Part shown: positions 27,930 through 36,129 of the stretch, in pieces
Layout of the letters: every line of letters starts with the position of its first letter
Numbering within the stretch: position 1 is the first letter of the stretch
Position numbers and translations under genes: made by a program
The notes under the pieces: model-generated
Database searches by the model: none
What the model was told of the DNA's origin: nothing
What the model saw: the letters and a program-made list of their open reading frames with translations, nothing else
DNA from: Streptomyces sp. NRRL S-118
Lineage (GTDB): Bacteria > Actinomycetota > Actinomycetes > Streptomycetales > Streptomycetaceae
Assembly (NCBI RefSeq): GCF_000716335.1
Contig: NZ_KL591026.1
Span: forward strand, 34,924 to 93,167
Reading direction: 5' to 3'
DNA: 58,244 bases

Positions 27930-28329
27930 GCCGGGACCGGAGACGGAACGCCCCGGGAGGGCCGTGCACATCGGCTCCGTCACCGGCAGCGCCTTCGCCG
28001 TGGGCGACCACAACGAGGTCAGTACGGTCAACGGCCTCGCGGCCGGACCGCCGGCGGCCGAGGAGCAGACGGCCGCGCTGCTGACGGCCGTACGGGAGCT
28101 GCGGGCCGACCTGGCGCGGCTGACGTCGGCCGTGACGCAGCGGACGGAAGTGGCGGTGCTCGACGCCGAACTGGTCGCGGTGGAGGAGGAGATCGAGGCC
28201 GGCGACGCGGTCGCCACCGGCCGGCTGGCCCGGCTGCGCGCCGCACTGGTCTCGGCCGCTCCCGTGGTCGAGCTCCTCGCCTCCGGCGGCGCGGTCGCCA
28301 CCGCCGTCGCGGCCCTGCTGGGCGGCTGA
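27916..28329 (+). CDS. Small motif/coiled-coil protein, operon gene 2
   Basis: 137 residues from GTG 27916, which overlaps the end of gene 1 by 14 bp and follows GAGAGGAGAG. Residues 21-36 (SVTGSAFAVGDHNEVS) match the C-terminal tail of the upstream protein: SV..SA...GD.N.VS. A helical coiled-coil segment (about 50-100, ELRADLARLTSAV and ELVAVEEEIEAG) follows, then a hydrophobic C-terminus ending VATAVAALLGG. The GD.N-type strand resembles short oligomerising motifs found in some actinobacterial signalling and conflict proteins. Function unknown. Confidence 0.82.
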   Translation: MTRPEPGPETERPGRAVHIGSVTGSAFAVGDHNEVSTVNGLAAGPPAAEEQTAALLTAVRELRADLARLTSAVTQRTEVAVLDAELVAVEEEIEAGDAVATGRLARLRAALVSAAPVVELLASGGAVATAVAALLGG

Positions 28330-28331
28330 GG

Positions 28332-29288
28332 GTGTACCCGGGTCCGCCGCGGCCCCGCTGGAACGCCCGCGCGCAGAGCTGGGAGTACGACGCCGGTGAC
28401 GAGAGCGCCATGGTGCCCGACGGGGGAACCGGGACCGGCACGTCCGTACGGGCGGAGCCCGGGGAGGCCGCCCACCTGCCTGACGGGCCTGCCCTCGACC
28501 ACCGCCTCACGGCACCGCCGGACACGCCTCGCCCCGGCCCCGGCCGCCACCCGCTGACACGGCCGCCGGTCCCCTGGCAGCCGCCCGACGAGGACGCCCC
28601 GGCCGGCGGACGATCCGGTGCCCAGGGCCGCGGCGCGGGTGAGGCGGGCCCCGGTGTCTCCGGACCGCGCCCCCGCCCCATGCCCGGTGCCCGCCGGCCG
28701 CGACGGCTGGTCGCGGGACTCGCCGCGGTGGCGCTCGTGGCGGCGGCCGCGTGGTGGCTGGCCGGCACCGGGGACGGCGGAGGACCGGGGGAGGCGGGCC
28801 GGCCCGCCTCGACGGCCTTCCCCACCGCCTCCCCGACCGCCCCCGGCAGCGACTACCGCATCGCCGCCGGCCCCGGCGGCGCCAGCCTCGCCGTCCCGAG
28901 GGACTGGTCGTACCAGGTCAGCGGGACCACCCACGGCTACGTGGCCCCCGACCACGCCTCGTTCCTGGAGGTGAGCCCCGCACCGGCGGACCTCCATCCG
29001 CTGGAGGCGGGACGCGCCTTCTCCAGTTCCGTGAGGTCGGTCTGGCCCGGCTACGAGGAGATGTCGCTCGGCCCGGTCGGCGACGGACCGCGCGCGGCGG
29101 TCGAGGTGGACTTCGCGTACGACGCCACGGACGGCACCCGGCGGCGCGGCCTCTACCGCGTGTTCACCGCGCCCGACAGCACCGTCTACGGCGTCCAGGT
29201 CGCCGGGCCGAGTACGGACTGGCCCCGGCAGCGCCAGATCATGGACACGATGCTGTCCACCTTCTACGTGCCGGGAGCGTCCTTCTAG
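28332..29288 (+). CDS. Single-pass membrane protein with extracytoplasmic domain, operon gene 3
   Basis: 318 residues. GTG 28332 comes 2 nt after the previous stop, so translation is coupled. The first 125 residues are Pro/Gly-rich and presumably cytoplasmic, a TM segment follows (RLVAGLAAVALVAAAAWWLA), and about 140 residues lie outside with a compact domain (AAGPGGASLAVPRDWSYQVS to IMDTMLSTFYVPG). That domain resembles the serine/threonine-kinase-associated or lipoprotein 'LpqN-like' small folds but I cannot assign it. With genes 1 and 2 it forms a three-gene operon of unknown purpose. Confidence 0.82.
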   Translation: MYPGPPRPRWNARAQSWEYDAGDESAMVPDGGTGTGTSVRAEPGEAAHLPDGPALDHRLTAPPDTPRPGPGRHPLTRPPVPWQPPDEDAPAGGRSGAQGRGAGEAGPGVSGPRPRPMPGARRPRRLVAGLAAVALVAAAAWWLAGTGDGGGPGEAGRPASTAFPTASPTAPGSDYRIAAGPGGASLAVPRDWSYQVSGTTHGYVAPDHASFLEVSPAPADLHPLEAGRAFSSSVRSVWPGYEEMSLGPVGDGPRAAVEVDFAYDATDGTRRRGLYRVFTAPDSTVYGVQVAGPSTDWPRQRQIMDTMLSTFYVPGASF

Positions 29289-29439
29289 GCGGCGTACCGA
29301 CCGGCGACCCGCCGGGCGTCATGCCTCCGGCGGGGAAGCGGACCCGCGCGGACGGCCGCCTGGTCGCCCCGCGGCCTGAACAGCGCGGATCTCCACGGGG
29401 TTCGAGCCCGCCGGGCGGGACCAGTGTGGTTCTCCGGCG

Positions 29440-29640
29440 CCGGACGCGGCCCCTTCACCCCGCCCGGATACCGCGCCAGCGGTGCGAGGACATCCAGGGG
29501 CCGGGCGGCGCTTGCCCGACTCCGGACGGGACAGCGCGCTCACCGGGATGCCCGTCGCCGCCGCGAGGGACTGCGGCGTGGGTCCGCGCTCCGGCGCACC
29601 CCGCGCAGCCGTGGCCCGATGCCGTCGGGCATCCGCTCCG
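29440..29640 (-). pseudogene. Remnant of an XRE/cupin-type regulator
   Basis: On the minus strand the pieces IGPRLRGVRR, then ERGPTPQSLAAATGIPVSAL with SRPESGKRRP, then LDVLAPLARY appear in order in three frames. Together they match the HTH of XRE-family regulators that carry a C-terminal cupin. At least two frameshifts separate them, and no cupin domain is readable downstream. It lies divergent to the MFS exporter, where such regulators are usually found. Confidence 0.7.
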
Positions 29641-29749
29641 GTTCCGCGTCCACGGAGCTCGTGTTGCCGTCCCGGCAAGAATTCTGGGTGACGGGCGGTG
29701 GCCGGCCGCAGCCTTGCCGGGCAGACGCACCCGACGCGAGAGGCAGCCC

Positions 29750-31171
29750 GTGACCACGACGACCCAACCCGTTCAGCCCCTTCCGAGCGCGCGCCGGCGC
29801 TGGACGGTGCTGGCCGTCTGCTGCCTGAGCATGTTCCTCGTCGGCCTGGACACCACCATCGTCAACGTGGGCCTGCCCGCCATCGGGCACGGCCTCGGCA
29901 TCGATACGCGCGGTCTCGAATGGACCGTGGACGCGTACACCCTCGTCCTGGCCGGTCTGCTGATCTCCTCCGGTGCGCTGGCCGACCGGTTCGGACGCCG
30001 GCGGGTGTTCCGGACGGGACTGGTGGTCTTCGGCGCGGCCTCGCTGGTCTGCGCGCTCGCCCTTTCCCCGGGCGTGCTCGTCGCGGCCCGTGCCGTGCAG
30101 GGGATCGGCGCTTCGATGCTCAGTCCGGTGGCCCTCGCGATCGTGGTGAACGCGATGCCCGACCCGAAGGAACGGGCGCAGGCGATCGGCGTGTGGGCAT
30201 CGGTCTTCGGGCTCAGCATGGCCGCCGGGCCCGTCACGGGCGGGGCCCTCATCGAGGCCTTCGGCTGGCGGTCCGTCTTCTGGGTCAACGTGCCGGTCAT
30301 CGCGGCCGCCCTGGTGCTCACGGCGCTGTTCGTGCCCGAATCCCGGGCACCGCGGGCCCGGCGGCTCGACCTGCCCGGTCAGGCCCTGCTGACCCTGGTC
30401 ATCGGGGTCTCGATCGGCGTCCTCATCGAAGGGCCCCGTATCGGCTGGACCTCGCCCGCGGCGCTGACCCTGTACGCGGTCGCCGTCGTGGCGGCGGTCG
30501 CCTTCGTGCGTGTCGAGTCCCGCCGGCCCGAGCCGCTGATGGACGTGCGGCTCTTCCGGCGACCGGTCTTCAGCGGGGCGGTCCTCGGCGCGGTGGCGGT
30601 CTTCGTCGCGCTCAACGTGACGCTGCTGCTCACCACCCTCCACCTGCAGCACGCCCGGGGCTGGACGCCGCTGGAGGCGGGAGCGGCGACCCTGCCCATG
30701 GCCGCCGGAGCGACCTTCTGCGCACCGTGGTCCGGCCGCATGGTCGGCCGGCTCGGCCCCCGCCCGCCGCTCGCCCTGGCCGGAGGATTCATCACGGCCG
30801 GCGGACTCTGCCTCGTGGGACTCGACCGGCACACGAGCGTGTGGCTGCTCCTGTCGGCCTACCTGCTCATCGGCACCGGGTTCGGCTTCGCCAACGCCCC
30901 GATCACCAACACCGCGGTGAGCGGACTGCCCCCGGCCCGCGCGGGCGTCGCCGGAGCGATCACGTCCACGGCGCGCCAGTTCGGCTCCGCGCTCGGCATC
31001 GCCGTCGCCGGCGGTCTGGTCGCGGCCGCCGGACCGGCGGAACTGGCCCGGGCGTCCCGTCCCGGCTGGATCCTGGTCGCCGCCTGCGGAGTGCTCCTCC
31101 TCCTGGTGGCGCACGTGTCACGCACGGCCACGAAGGACACCGCCCGCCCCGCGGCCCCGCGGGCGCGCTGA
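29750..31171 (+). CDS. MFS transporter, DHA2 (EmrB/QacA) family
   Basis: 473 residues with about 14 TM segments. Motif A is LADRFGRRRVFRTG and the D1-type motif LDTTIVNVGLPAIG lies in TM1; ERAQAIGVWASVFGLSMAAG contains the antiporter motif C region. A drug or metabolite/H+ antiporter is expected. GTG 29750 follows GAGAGG. Its neighbouring divergent regulator is broken, so expression may be deregulated. Converges with the aldehyde dehydrogenase gene. Confidence 0.92.
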   Translation: MTTTTQPVQPLPSARRRWTVLAVCCLSMFLVGLDTTIVNVGLPAIGHGLGIDTRGLEWTVDAYTLVLAGLLISSGALADRFGRRRVFRTGLVVFGAASLVCALALSPGVLVAARAVQGIGASMLSPVALAIVVNAMPDPKERAQAIGVWASVFGLSMAAGPVTGGALIEAFGWRSVFWVNVPVIAAALVLTALFVPESRAPRARRLDLPGQALLTLVIGVSIGVLIEGPRIGWTSPAALTLYAVAVVAAVAFVRVESRRPEPLMDVRLFRRPVFSGAVLGAVAVFVALNVTLLLTTLHLQHARGWTPLEAGAATLPMAAGATFCAPWSGRMVGRLGPRPPLALAGGFITAGGLCLVGLDRHTSVWLLLSAYLLIGTGFGFANAPITNTAVSGLPPARAGVAGAITSTARQFGSALGIAVAGGLVAAAGPAELARASRPGWILVAACGVLLLLVAHVSRTATKDTARPAAPRAR

Positions 31172-31233
31172 GCCCCCGCCGAGGCGCCGTAGAACCCTGG
31201 TCGGCAGCCGGATCGTGACCGGGGGGACACTCC

Positions 31234-32598
31234 TCAAGGCCGGGCGCCGGTGAGCCGTACCGTCACCGTCCTGGGCCGCTGGTACTCGTGCAGCGCCAGC
31301 GTGCTGAGGTCCGTGCCGTGGCCCGAGGAGCCGCGCCCCCCGTGCGGGAGTTCCGCCGTCTGCACCAGGTGGCAGTTCACCCACGTCTCGCCCGCGTCGA
31401 GACGGGAGACCAGGTCGAGGCCGGTGCCGAGGCCGGTGGTCCAGACGCTGGCCGCCAGAGCCTGCGGGACGCTGTTCGCCAACGCCACGGCGGCGTCCAC
31501 CGTGTCCGCGTGCTGGACGGTCAGAAGGGGACCGAACACCTCCTCCGTGATCGTCGGGTCGTCGTGCGGCAGGTCCGCCAGGAGACGGGCCGGCCGCCAG
31601 TGGCCCGCCTCCTCGCCGGGTGCGAGGTCCAGCGGGCCCGCCGCGTCCAGCCGGGCGCCCGACGAGGCGACGAGACGGTCGTAACGGGCCGCCTGGTCCG
31701 CGTTGTTCAGCGGGCCGAAGTCCCGCCCCGCGGTCCGGGCGGCCATCGCGGCCGTCAGCCGGCGGATCGTCTCCGCGTAGTTGCCGGTGAGCGTGATGAC
31801 CCTGGCGGGAGCCGCGCAGCTCTGCCCGGCGTTGTACGTCGCCGCCTCCGCCAGCGCCGCGTACGTGTCCTCCGGCGCGTCCGGCAGGACCAGCGCCGGG
31901 GCGTTCCCGCCCAGTTCCAGGCTGGTGCGCCGCGTCCCCGCCCGTGCCACCACGTCCCGGCCCGCCGCGCCGCTGCCCGTGAAGGCGATCATGTCCACGG
32001 GGGACTCGACCAGCAGCCGCCCGGTGGTCCGGTCTCCCGGCAGCGACTGGAGGACTCCCTCGCCCAGCGCCCGGGCCGCGTGCTCCGCGAGGAGTTCCAG
32101 GGTGTCGGGGGTCGTCTCCGCGGGCTTCGCCACCACCGTGTTGCCGGCCGCCAGCGCCGGGGCGCAGCGCCACGCGGCCATCAGCAGCGGGTAGTTCCAC
32201 GGCACGATCACCCCGACCACGCCGACCGGTTCCCAGCGCACCCAGCTCTCGTGCCCCTCCACCAGGCGCCCCGCCGCCGGAGCCGTCCGGGTCCGTGCCG
32301 CCGTCGCGTAGAACCGGAACAGGTCGGCGACCTGCTCGATCTCGCCCGCCGTCTCCGCCTCCGGCTTGCCGGTCCCGGCCCGCTCGCGGGCCGCGTACCG
32401 GGCCGCGTTCTCCTCGATCAGCGCCGCCAGCCGGTCCAGCCGCCGCGCGCGGTCCTTGGGGGTCGCGGCACTCCAGGCGGGCAGGGCGGCCCGGGCCGCC
32501 GCCACGGCGGCCGCCACTTCCGGCTCACGGGAGAGCGGAGCGGTGCCGCGGGCGCGGCCCGTGCGGGGGTCGGTGAGTTCGGTGCGTCGGGTGTCCAT
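31234..32598 (-). CDS. Aldehyde dehydrogenase family protein (aminobutyraldehyde-type)
   Basis: 454 residues. Fold signatures are PWNYPLLMAAWRCAPALAAG, the Glu-bearing ELGGNAP loop and the catalytic Cys in YNAGQSCAAPARV; EEVFGPLLTV follows near the C-terminus. It is most like gamma-aminobutyraldehyde/betaine aldehyde dehydrogenases, oxidising an aldehyde with NAD(P)+. Slightly shorter than the usual 475-500. ATG 32598 follows GCGAGGAACG. It is the last gene of the seven-gene minus-strand cluster, 114 bp after the synthetase-like gene, with a repeat in the gap; co-transcription is not certain. Confidence 0.88.
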   Translation of the reverse strand: MDTRRTELTDPRTGRARGTAPLSREPEVAAAVAAARAALPAWSAATPKDRARRLDRLAALIEENAARYAARERAGTGKPEAETAGEIEQVADLFRFYATAARTRTAPAAGRLVEGHESWVRWEPVGVVGVIVPWNYPLLMAAWRCAPALAAGNTVVAKPAETTPDTLELLAEHAARALGEGVLQSLPGDRTTGRLLVESPVDMIAFTGSGAAGRDVVARAGTRRTSLELGGNAPALVLPDAPEDTYAALAEAATYNAGQSCAAPARVITLTGNYAETIRRLTAAMAARTAGRDFGPLNNADQAARYDRLVASSGARLDAAGPLDLAPGEEAGHWRPARLLADLPHDDPTITEEVFGPLLTVQHADTVDAAVALANSVPQALAASVWTTGLGTGLDLVSRLDAGETWVNCHLVQTAELPHGGRGSSGHGTDLSTLALHEYQRPRTVTVRLTGARP

Positions 32599-32627
32599 GG
32601 TCGTTCCTCGCCGTTGCTTCCTGCTCG

Positions 32628-32663
32628 CTCGTCGTGCTCGTCGTGCTCGTCGTGCTCGTCGTG
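32628..32663. repeat. 9-bp tandem repeat between the synthetase-like and ALDH genes
   Basis: Four exact copies of CTCGTCGTG, followed by degenerate copies to about 32705. It fills much of the 114-bp gap. One minus frame would read Asp-Glu-His repeats, but no start or family supports translation. Confidence 0.85.
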
Positions 32664-32712
32664 CATCGCCGTGCTCGTCCTGTGCGTCGTGCTCCGTGCG
32701 CGTGCGCGTGCC

Positions 32713-34491
32713 TCACACGTCGTACGACCTCAGCCACAGCTCCAGCGTCAGCACCAGCCAGAGCTTGCCCCCCTGGCGGGGCAGCAGCGTGCCCTCGCCC
32801 TTCATCCAGGTGCGGATGGTGTCCGGGCGGAACAGGCCCCGCTGCCGCGACCGCCGGCCCAGCAGCAGGTCCCCCGCGAGGTCGCGCAGCGGACCCGTCA
32901 GCCACTGCTGCACCGGCACCCGCATACCGCTCTTCGGGCGGTCGACGACCGTGTCCGGCAGGAGGTCGCGCACCGCCTCCTTGAGGACCCACTTCTCCGC
33001 CGTGCCGCGGAGCTTGTACGCGGGCGGGGTCGCGAAGGCGTGGTCGACCACCCTGCGGTCGAAGAGCGGGGCGCGGCCCTCGATGCCCTGGGAGGACGTC
33101 AGGCGCTCCACCTTGTTGAGGATGTGGTGGGCGCCCTTGGTGCGCAGGTTGCAGTGGAGGAGCTGGTTGAGGAGGTGTCCCATGCGGTGCGGGCTGCCGG
33201 CGCCGGCCGTCAGGTACGGCTCCACGAAGCGCTGCGGACGCGGGGCGTCGCGCAGGGCTTCCAGGGTGTCCTGCGTCAACAGGACCGGAAGGTCCGTCCA
33301 GCACTTGCGGTACGAGCGCAGATACGCCGTCGCCCGGTCCTCGTCCCAGGGTGCGCCCGGCTCCCGGTGCATCTCCTGCACCAGCATGGGGAGGTTCTTC
33401 GGACCGCCGAACACGGGGTCGCCGCCCTCGCCGTTGAGGACCACCGAGGCGCCGTCCGCGGCCACGGTCTCCGCCAGGATCAGGTTCGGCACCGTCAGCG
33501 GATCGCCCACGGGGCTGTCCAGCAGCGCCGCCGCCTCGGCGAGCCGCGAGGCCACCGTCCGGCCGGAGACGTCGAGGACCCGGTGGCGGGTGTGGCAGTG
33601 GGACGCCACGAGGCCCGAGTAGCCCAGCTCGTTGGGGAGGTCGTCGCCGAAGCTGATCGAGTAGGTGTGCACGGGGTGCGAGTGCAGCTTCGCCGCCAGG
33701 GCGGTGACGAGGGAGCTGTCGATGCCCCCGGAGAGCAGCACCGCCGCGGGTTCCCCCTCCGGGAGCCTGCTTGCCGTCGCGTCCTCCAACAGCGCCCGCA
33801 TCGCCAGGACATGGCCCCGCGGGTCCTCGGGTGCCGGTCCGTCGAGGCGCTCCCGGGGCTCCCAGTGCACCGACTCGGTGACCGTGCCGTCGCCCGACAG
33901 CCGCAGCACGCGGCCGGGCAGGACCTCCCGTACGCCGGTGAGCAGCGTCTCCTCACCGGGGAGGTACGCGAACGTGAGGAAGGACCGCACCGCCGCGAGG
34001 TTCATGGACGTGCCCAGGGCCGGCCAGCGGCGCAGCGCCCGCAACGAGGTGGAAGCGGCCCACGCGTCCTGCGCGCGCGCGTAGAACAGGGTGCGGGCGC
34101 CGACGTGGTCGCGGATCAGGACCAGGTCCCGGCCGTCGGCGACCGCCAGGACGAACATGCCCTCGGCGAGCGCCACTCCCTCCTCGCCGAGCCGCGCCCA
34201 GCAGCGCAGCAGCAGCTCGCCGTCGGGGCAGCCGGGCGGCGCCGGCGCGGCGTGGGCCGTGAGCGCGGCGAGGAGCTCCGCCCGGTTGTGGAGCGTGACC
34301 TCGCCGACCGCGGCCAGGCCGTCCGCCGTGAACGGGCCCTCGGCGCGGCCCGGTTCGCCGCCGATCAGCCCCAGGGCCGTCCCCGGAATCCCGTCCCCGG
34401 GCGCCCGGCCCGTCGCAGCGGCGCCCATCGCCGTGACGTGGGCGCGGGCCTGCCCGGTGGCCGGGGCGAGGCAAGCGCAGAAGCGTGCCAC
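32713..34491 (-). CDS. Asparagine synthetase-like amidotransferase lacking Cys2
   Basis: 592 residues. The N-terminal half is a class-II glutaminase-like fold, but the mature N-terminus reads MARFCACLAPATG: Cys lies at 5 and 7, not at position 2 where the nucleophile must be. The C-terminal half has the AsnB ATP-pyrophosphatase loop VLLSGGIDSS (251-260) and NGEGGDPVFGG. It probably forms an amide bond or an adenylated acid, as in beta-lactam synthetase or lasso cyclases, perhaps with free ammonia or an amine rather than glutamine. GTG 34491 follows AAAGGAG. Lies 62 bp after the acidic-tail protein and upstream of ALDH. Confidence 0.88.
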   Translation of the reverse strand: MARFCACLAPATGQARAHVTAMGAAATGRAPGDGIPGTALGLIGGEPGRAEGPFTADGLAAVGEVTLHNRAELLAALTAHAAPAPPGCPDGELLLRCWARLGEEGVALAEGMFVLAVADGRDLVLIRDHVGARTLFYARAQDAWAASTSLRALRRWPALGTSMNLAAVRSFLTFAYLPGEETLLTGVREVLPGRVLRLSGDGTVTESVHWEPRERLDGPAPEDPRGHVLAMRALLEDATASRLPEGEPAAVLLSGGIDSSLVTALAAKLHSHPVHTYSISFGDDLPNELGYSGLVASHCHTRHRVLDVSGRTVASRLAEAAALLDSPVGDPLTVPNLILAETVAADGASVVLNGEGGDPVFGGPKNLPMLVQEMHREPGAPWDEDRATAYLRSYRKCWTDLPVLLTQDTLEALRDAPRPQRFVEPYLTAGAGSPHRMGHLLNQLLHCNLRTKGAHHILNKVERLTSSQGIEGRAPLFDRRVVDHAFATPPAYKLRGTAEKWVLKEAVRDLLPDTVVDRPKSGMRVPVQQWLTGPLRDLAGDLLLGRRSRQRGLFRPDTIRTWMKGEGTLLPRQGGKLWLVLTLELWLRSYDV

Positions 34492-34553
34492 GGACGGCTC
34501 CTTTCCTCGGTGTTTCTCCGTGCTCGTGCCGGTGGTGCGTGGGGCGGGTCGCC

Positions 34554-35114
34554 TCAGCCGAAGTCGTCGTCGTTCCAGGCGCCGTCCTGGTCGTCCCAGC
34601 CCGCGTCCCATTCGTCGCCGGATCCGCCTTCGCCGCCGGAGTCGGTCCCGTCCGCGCTGCCGCCCCCGCCACCGTCGCCCCCCGAGGAGGACGACGCCTG
34701 GCTCCGGGCCTGCTGGCGCAGCTCCTCTTCCTCCTCCGGGCTCATGCTCGACGGCGGCAACTGTGCCGCCGTGATGGCCAGGCCGGCCACGCCCAGGCCC
34801 GCCAGCATCGCGCCCATCCGGCCGCCGAACGACGTGCGGTTGACCATGACCCGCTCGCCGCCGGCCCACAGTGTGCGGCCGTAGCCGATGTCCCGGGCGT
34901 ACGTGACCGTGCCGTCGGCGAGGGTGCGCTTGATGATGCGCTCGCCGAGGAGCTCGTCGGTGCCGGAGCCGTCCCGGTTGTCGTGCCACTGCACCACGCG
35001 GGGTCGCGACGGATCGCGGCGGCGCCACTCCTGGCGGCCGTCCTCGTACCGCCGGTGGACGCTGCCGTCGGCGAGCAGTTCGTCTCTGTAGCCGATCTCC
35101 TGGGGCCGGATCAT
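34554..35114 (-). CDS. One-TM protein with acidic Trp/Asp/Gly-rich C-terminal tail
   Basis: 186 residues. The first about 95 form a beta-rich, repeat-like domain (GYRDELLADGSVHRRYEDGR, then RTLADGTVTYARDIGYGRT). One TM segment follows (GAMLAGLGVAGLAITAA), then an EEEE/Gln stretch, a Ser/Gly-rich spacer and a 25-residue tail of alternating Trp and acids ending GAWNDDDFG. ATG 35114 follows GAGGAACC. The tail would be outside or inside depending on topology, and its Asp residues are conceivable substrates for the adjacent synthetase-like enzyme. No family recognised. Confidence 0.82.
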   Translation of the reverse strand: MIRPQEIGYRDELLADGSVHRRYEDGRQEWRRRDPSRPRVVQWHDNRDGSGTDELLGERIIKRTLADGTVTYARDIGYGRTLWAGGERVMVNRTSFGGRMGAMLAGLGVAGLAITAAQLPPSSMSPEEEEELRQQARSQASSSSGGDGGGGGSADGTDSGGEGGSGDEWDAGWDDQDGAWNDDDFG

Positions 35115-35181
35115 CGTCGGGGTTCCTCGGGTCGGTGGGGCGGTCGCGGCTGCGGGGGAGCGGAGGGCGGTCGGGTGCGGG

Positions 35182-36129
35182 TCATGCGGAGGGCCACGTC
35201 ATGAAGCCCGTGGCGCGCAACCCCCGCAGATCGCTCCGGAGGGAGCTGCGGGGCGGCCGCGTCCCGCGCGTCAGGCGCAGCACCGTACGCACCAGGCGGG
35301 CCGGCGGCACGGCCGCGACCTCGGCGAACCGGCCCCGCGCCAGCCAGTCCGCCTCCGCGGGCCGCAGCGCGGGCGGCAGGGCGCCGGGGGCCGGGCCGGG
35401 CGCCGGGCCGCGTCCGGACGGCAGACGCAGGGCGGCGGCATGACGCGGTACGAGCCCCATCGACGTGACCCGCACACCGGCGAGGGGCCCGAGCGCGGAG
35501 CGGATCCGTGCCGGGAGCGCGATGCCCGCGGGGCCGGCGTCGTGCAGGACGTGCACCGTCGCGCCGCCGGCCCGCTCCAGGGCAGCGGCGAGCCGGGGGT
35601 CGAGCGGCAGCGCGTCCGCCGCGGCGATGACCGGGCAGGCCGCCTCCAGATGGACGTGGTTGGCGAGCAGCATGCGGGCGATCGCAGGGTCCTGGCAGAC
35701 CAGCAGGCGGGGGAGGCCGTAGTCGTACAGGTCCGGTTCGCCCGTGCCGCCCTCGCCCGTAACGTTCCGTACGGCGGGCACGCCACCGGTGCGGGGCGGC
35801 ACCGGCGGCAGCAGGCCCTCGACGCTCTGCCGGCCGCGGGCGTCCAGCGCACGGGTGAAGACGGGCAGGCGCAGGGGCGGTGCCGGGGTGTGCGGGATGC
35901 GGACCGGCAGGGCCGCTCCCGGGCTGAGGACGCGACAGGTCGCGTAGTACAGCTGCCGTTCCGTGAAGAGCAGACCGCCGGGAGCCGCGGCGCGTGCGGC
36001 GGCCCGGCCGATCGCCAGGTCGAGCAACCGGGCGCCCGGGCCGCGGCGGCGGCCGCCGGAGCTCGCGCCGCCGCCAGGGGGCGGGGCCTCGGCGGCCGGG
36101 ATGCCGGGGGTGCGGTGGTGCGGCGTCAT
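35182..36129 (-). CDS. Toprim-like paralogue C (no zinc ribbon, no TM)
   Basis: 315 residues. It shares with the next two upstream genes a T-x3-QL[WY]Y element (here TERQLYY, 56-62), a LLVCQDPAIARMLLANH strand (142-158), VHVLHDAGPAG (192-202), the VPPARLVRTVLRL helix and the C-terminal GFMTWP (308-313). Unlike them it lacks the zinc ribbon and membrane hairpin; its first 35 residues are Pro/Gly-rich. Its ATG overlaps the upstream stop by 4 bp. The order 'Tyr-bearing helix then Toprim-like strands' recalls Spo11/TopoVI-A and JetD but is only an analogy. Confidence 0.85.
   Translation of the reverse strand: MTPHHRTPGIPAAEAPPPGGGASSGGRRRGPGARLLDLAIGRAAARAAAPGGLLFTERQLYYATCRVLSPGAALPVRIPHTPAPPLRLPVFTRALDARGRQSVEGLLPPVPPRTGGVPAVRNVTGEGGTGEPDLYDYGLPRLLVCQDPAIARMLLANHVHLEAACPVIAAADALPLDPRLAAALERAGGATVHVLHDAGPAGIALPARIRSALGPLAGVRVTSMGLVPRHAAALRLPSGRGPAPGPAPGALPPALRPAEADWLARGRFAEVAAVPPARLVRTVLRLTRGTRPPRSSLRSDLRGLRATGFMTWPSA

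Noticed and set aside
25008..28997. Open minus frame of 1329 codons antisense to the SNase-like gene and operon
   Set aside because: Gly/Arg/Val-rich translation without domains; a shadow of third-position GC bias in the real plus-strand genes.
32628..32705. Asp-Glu-His repeat peptide on the minus strand
   Set aside because: No start codon with a ribosome binding site; the repeat itself explains the frame.
31288..34884. Open plus frame of 1198 codons across the ALDH and AsnB-like genes
   Set aside because: No motif and antisense to two well recognised enzymes.
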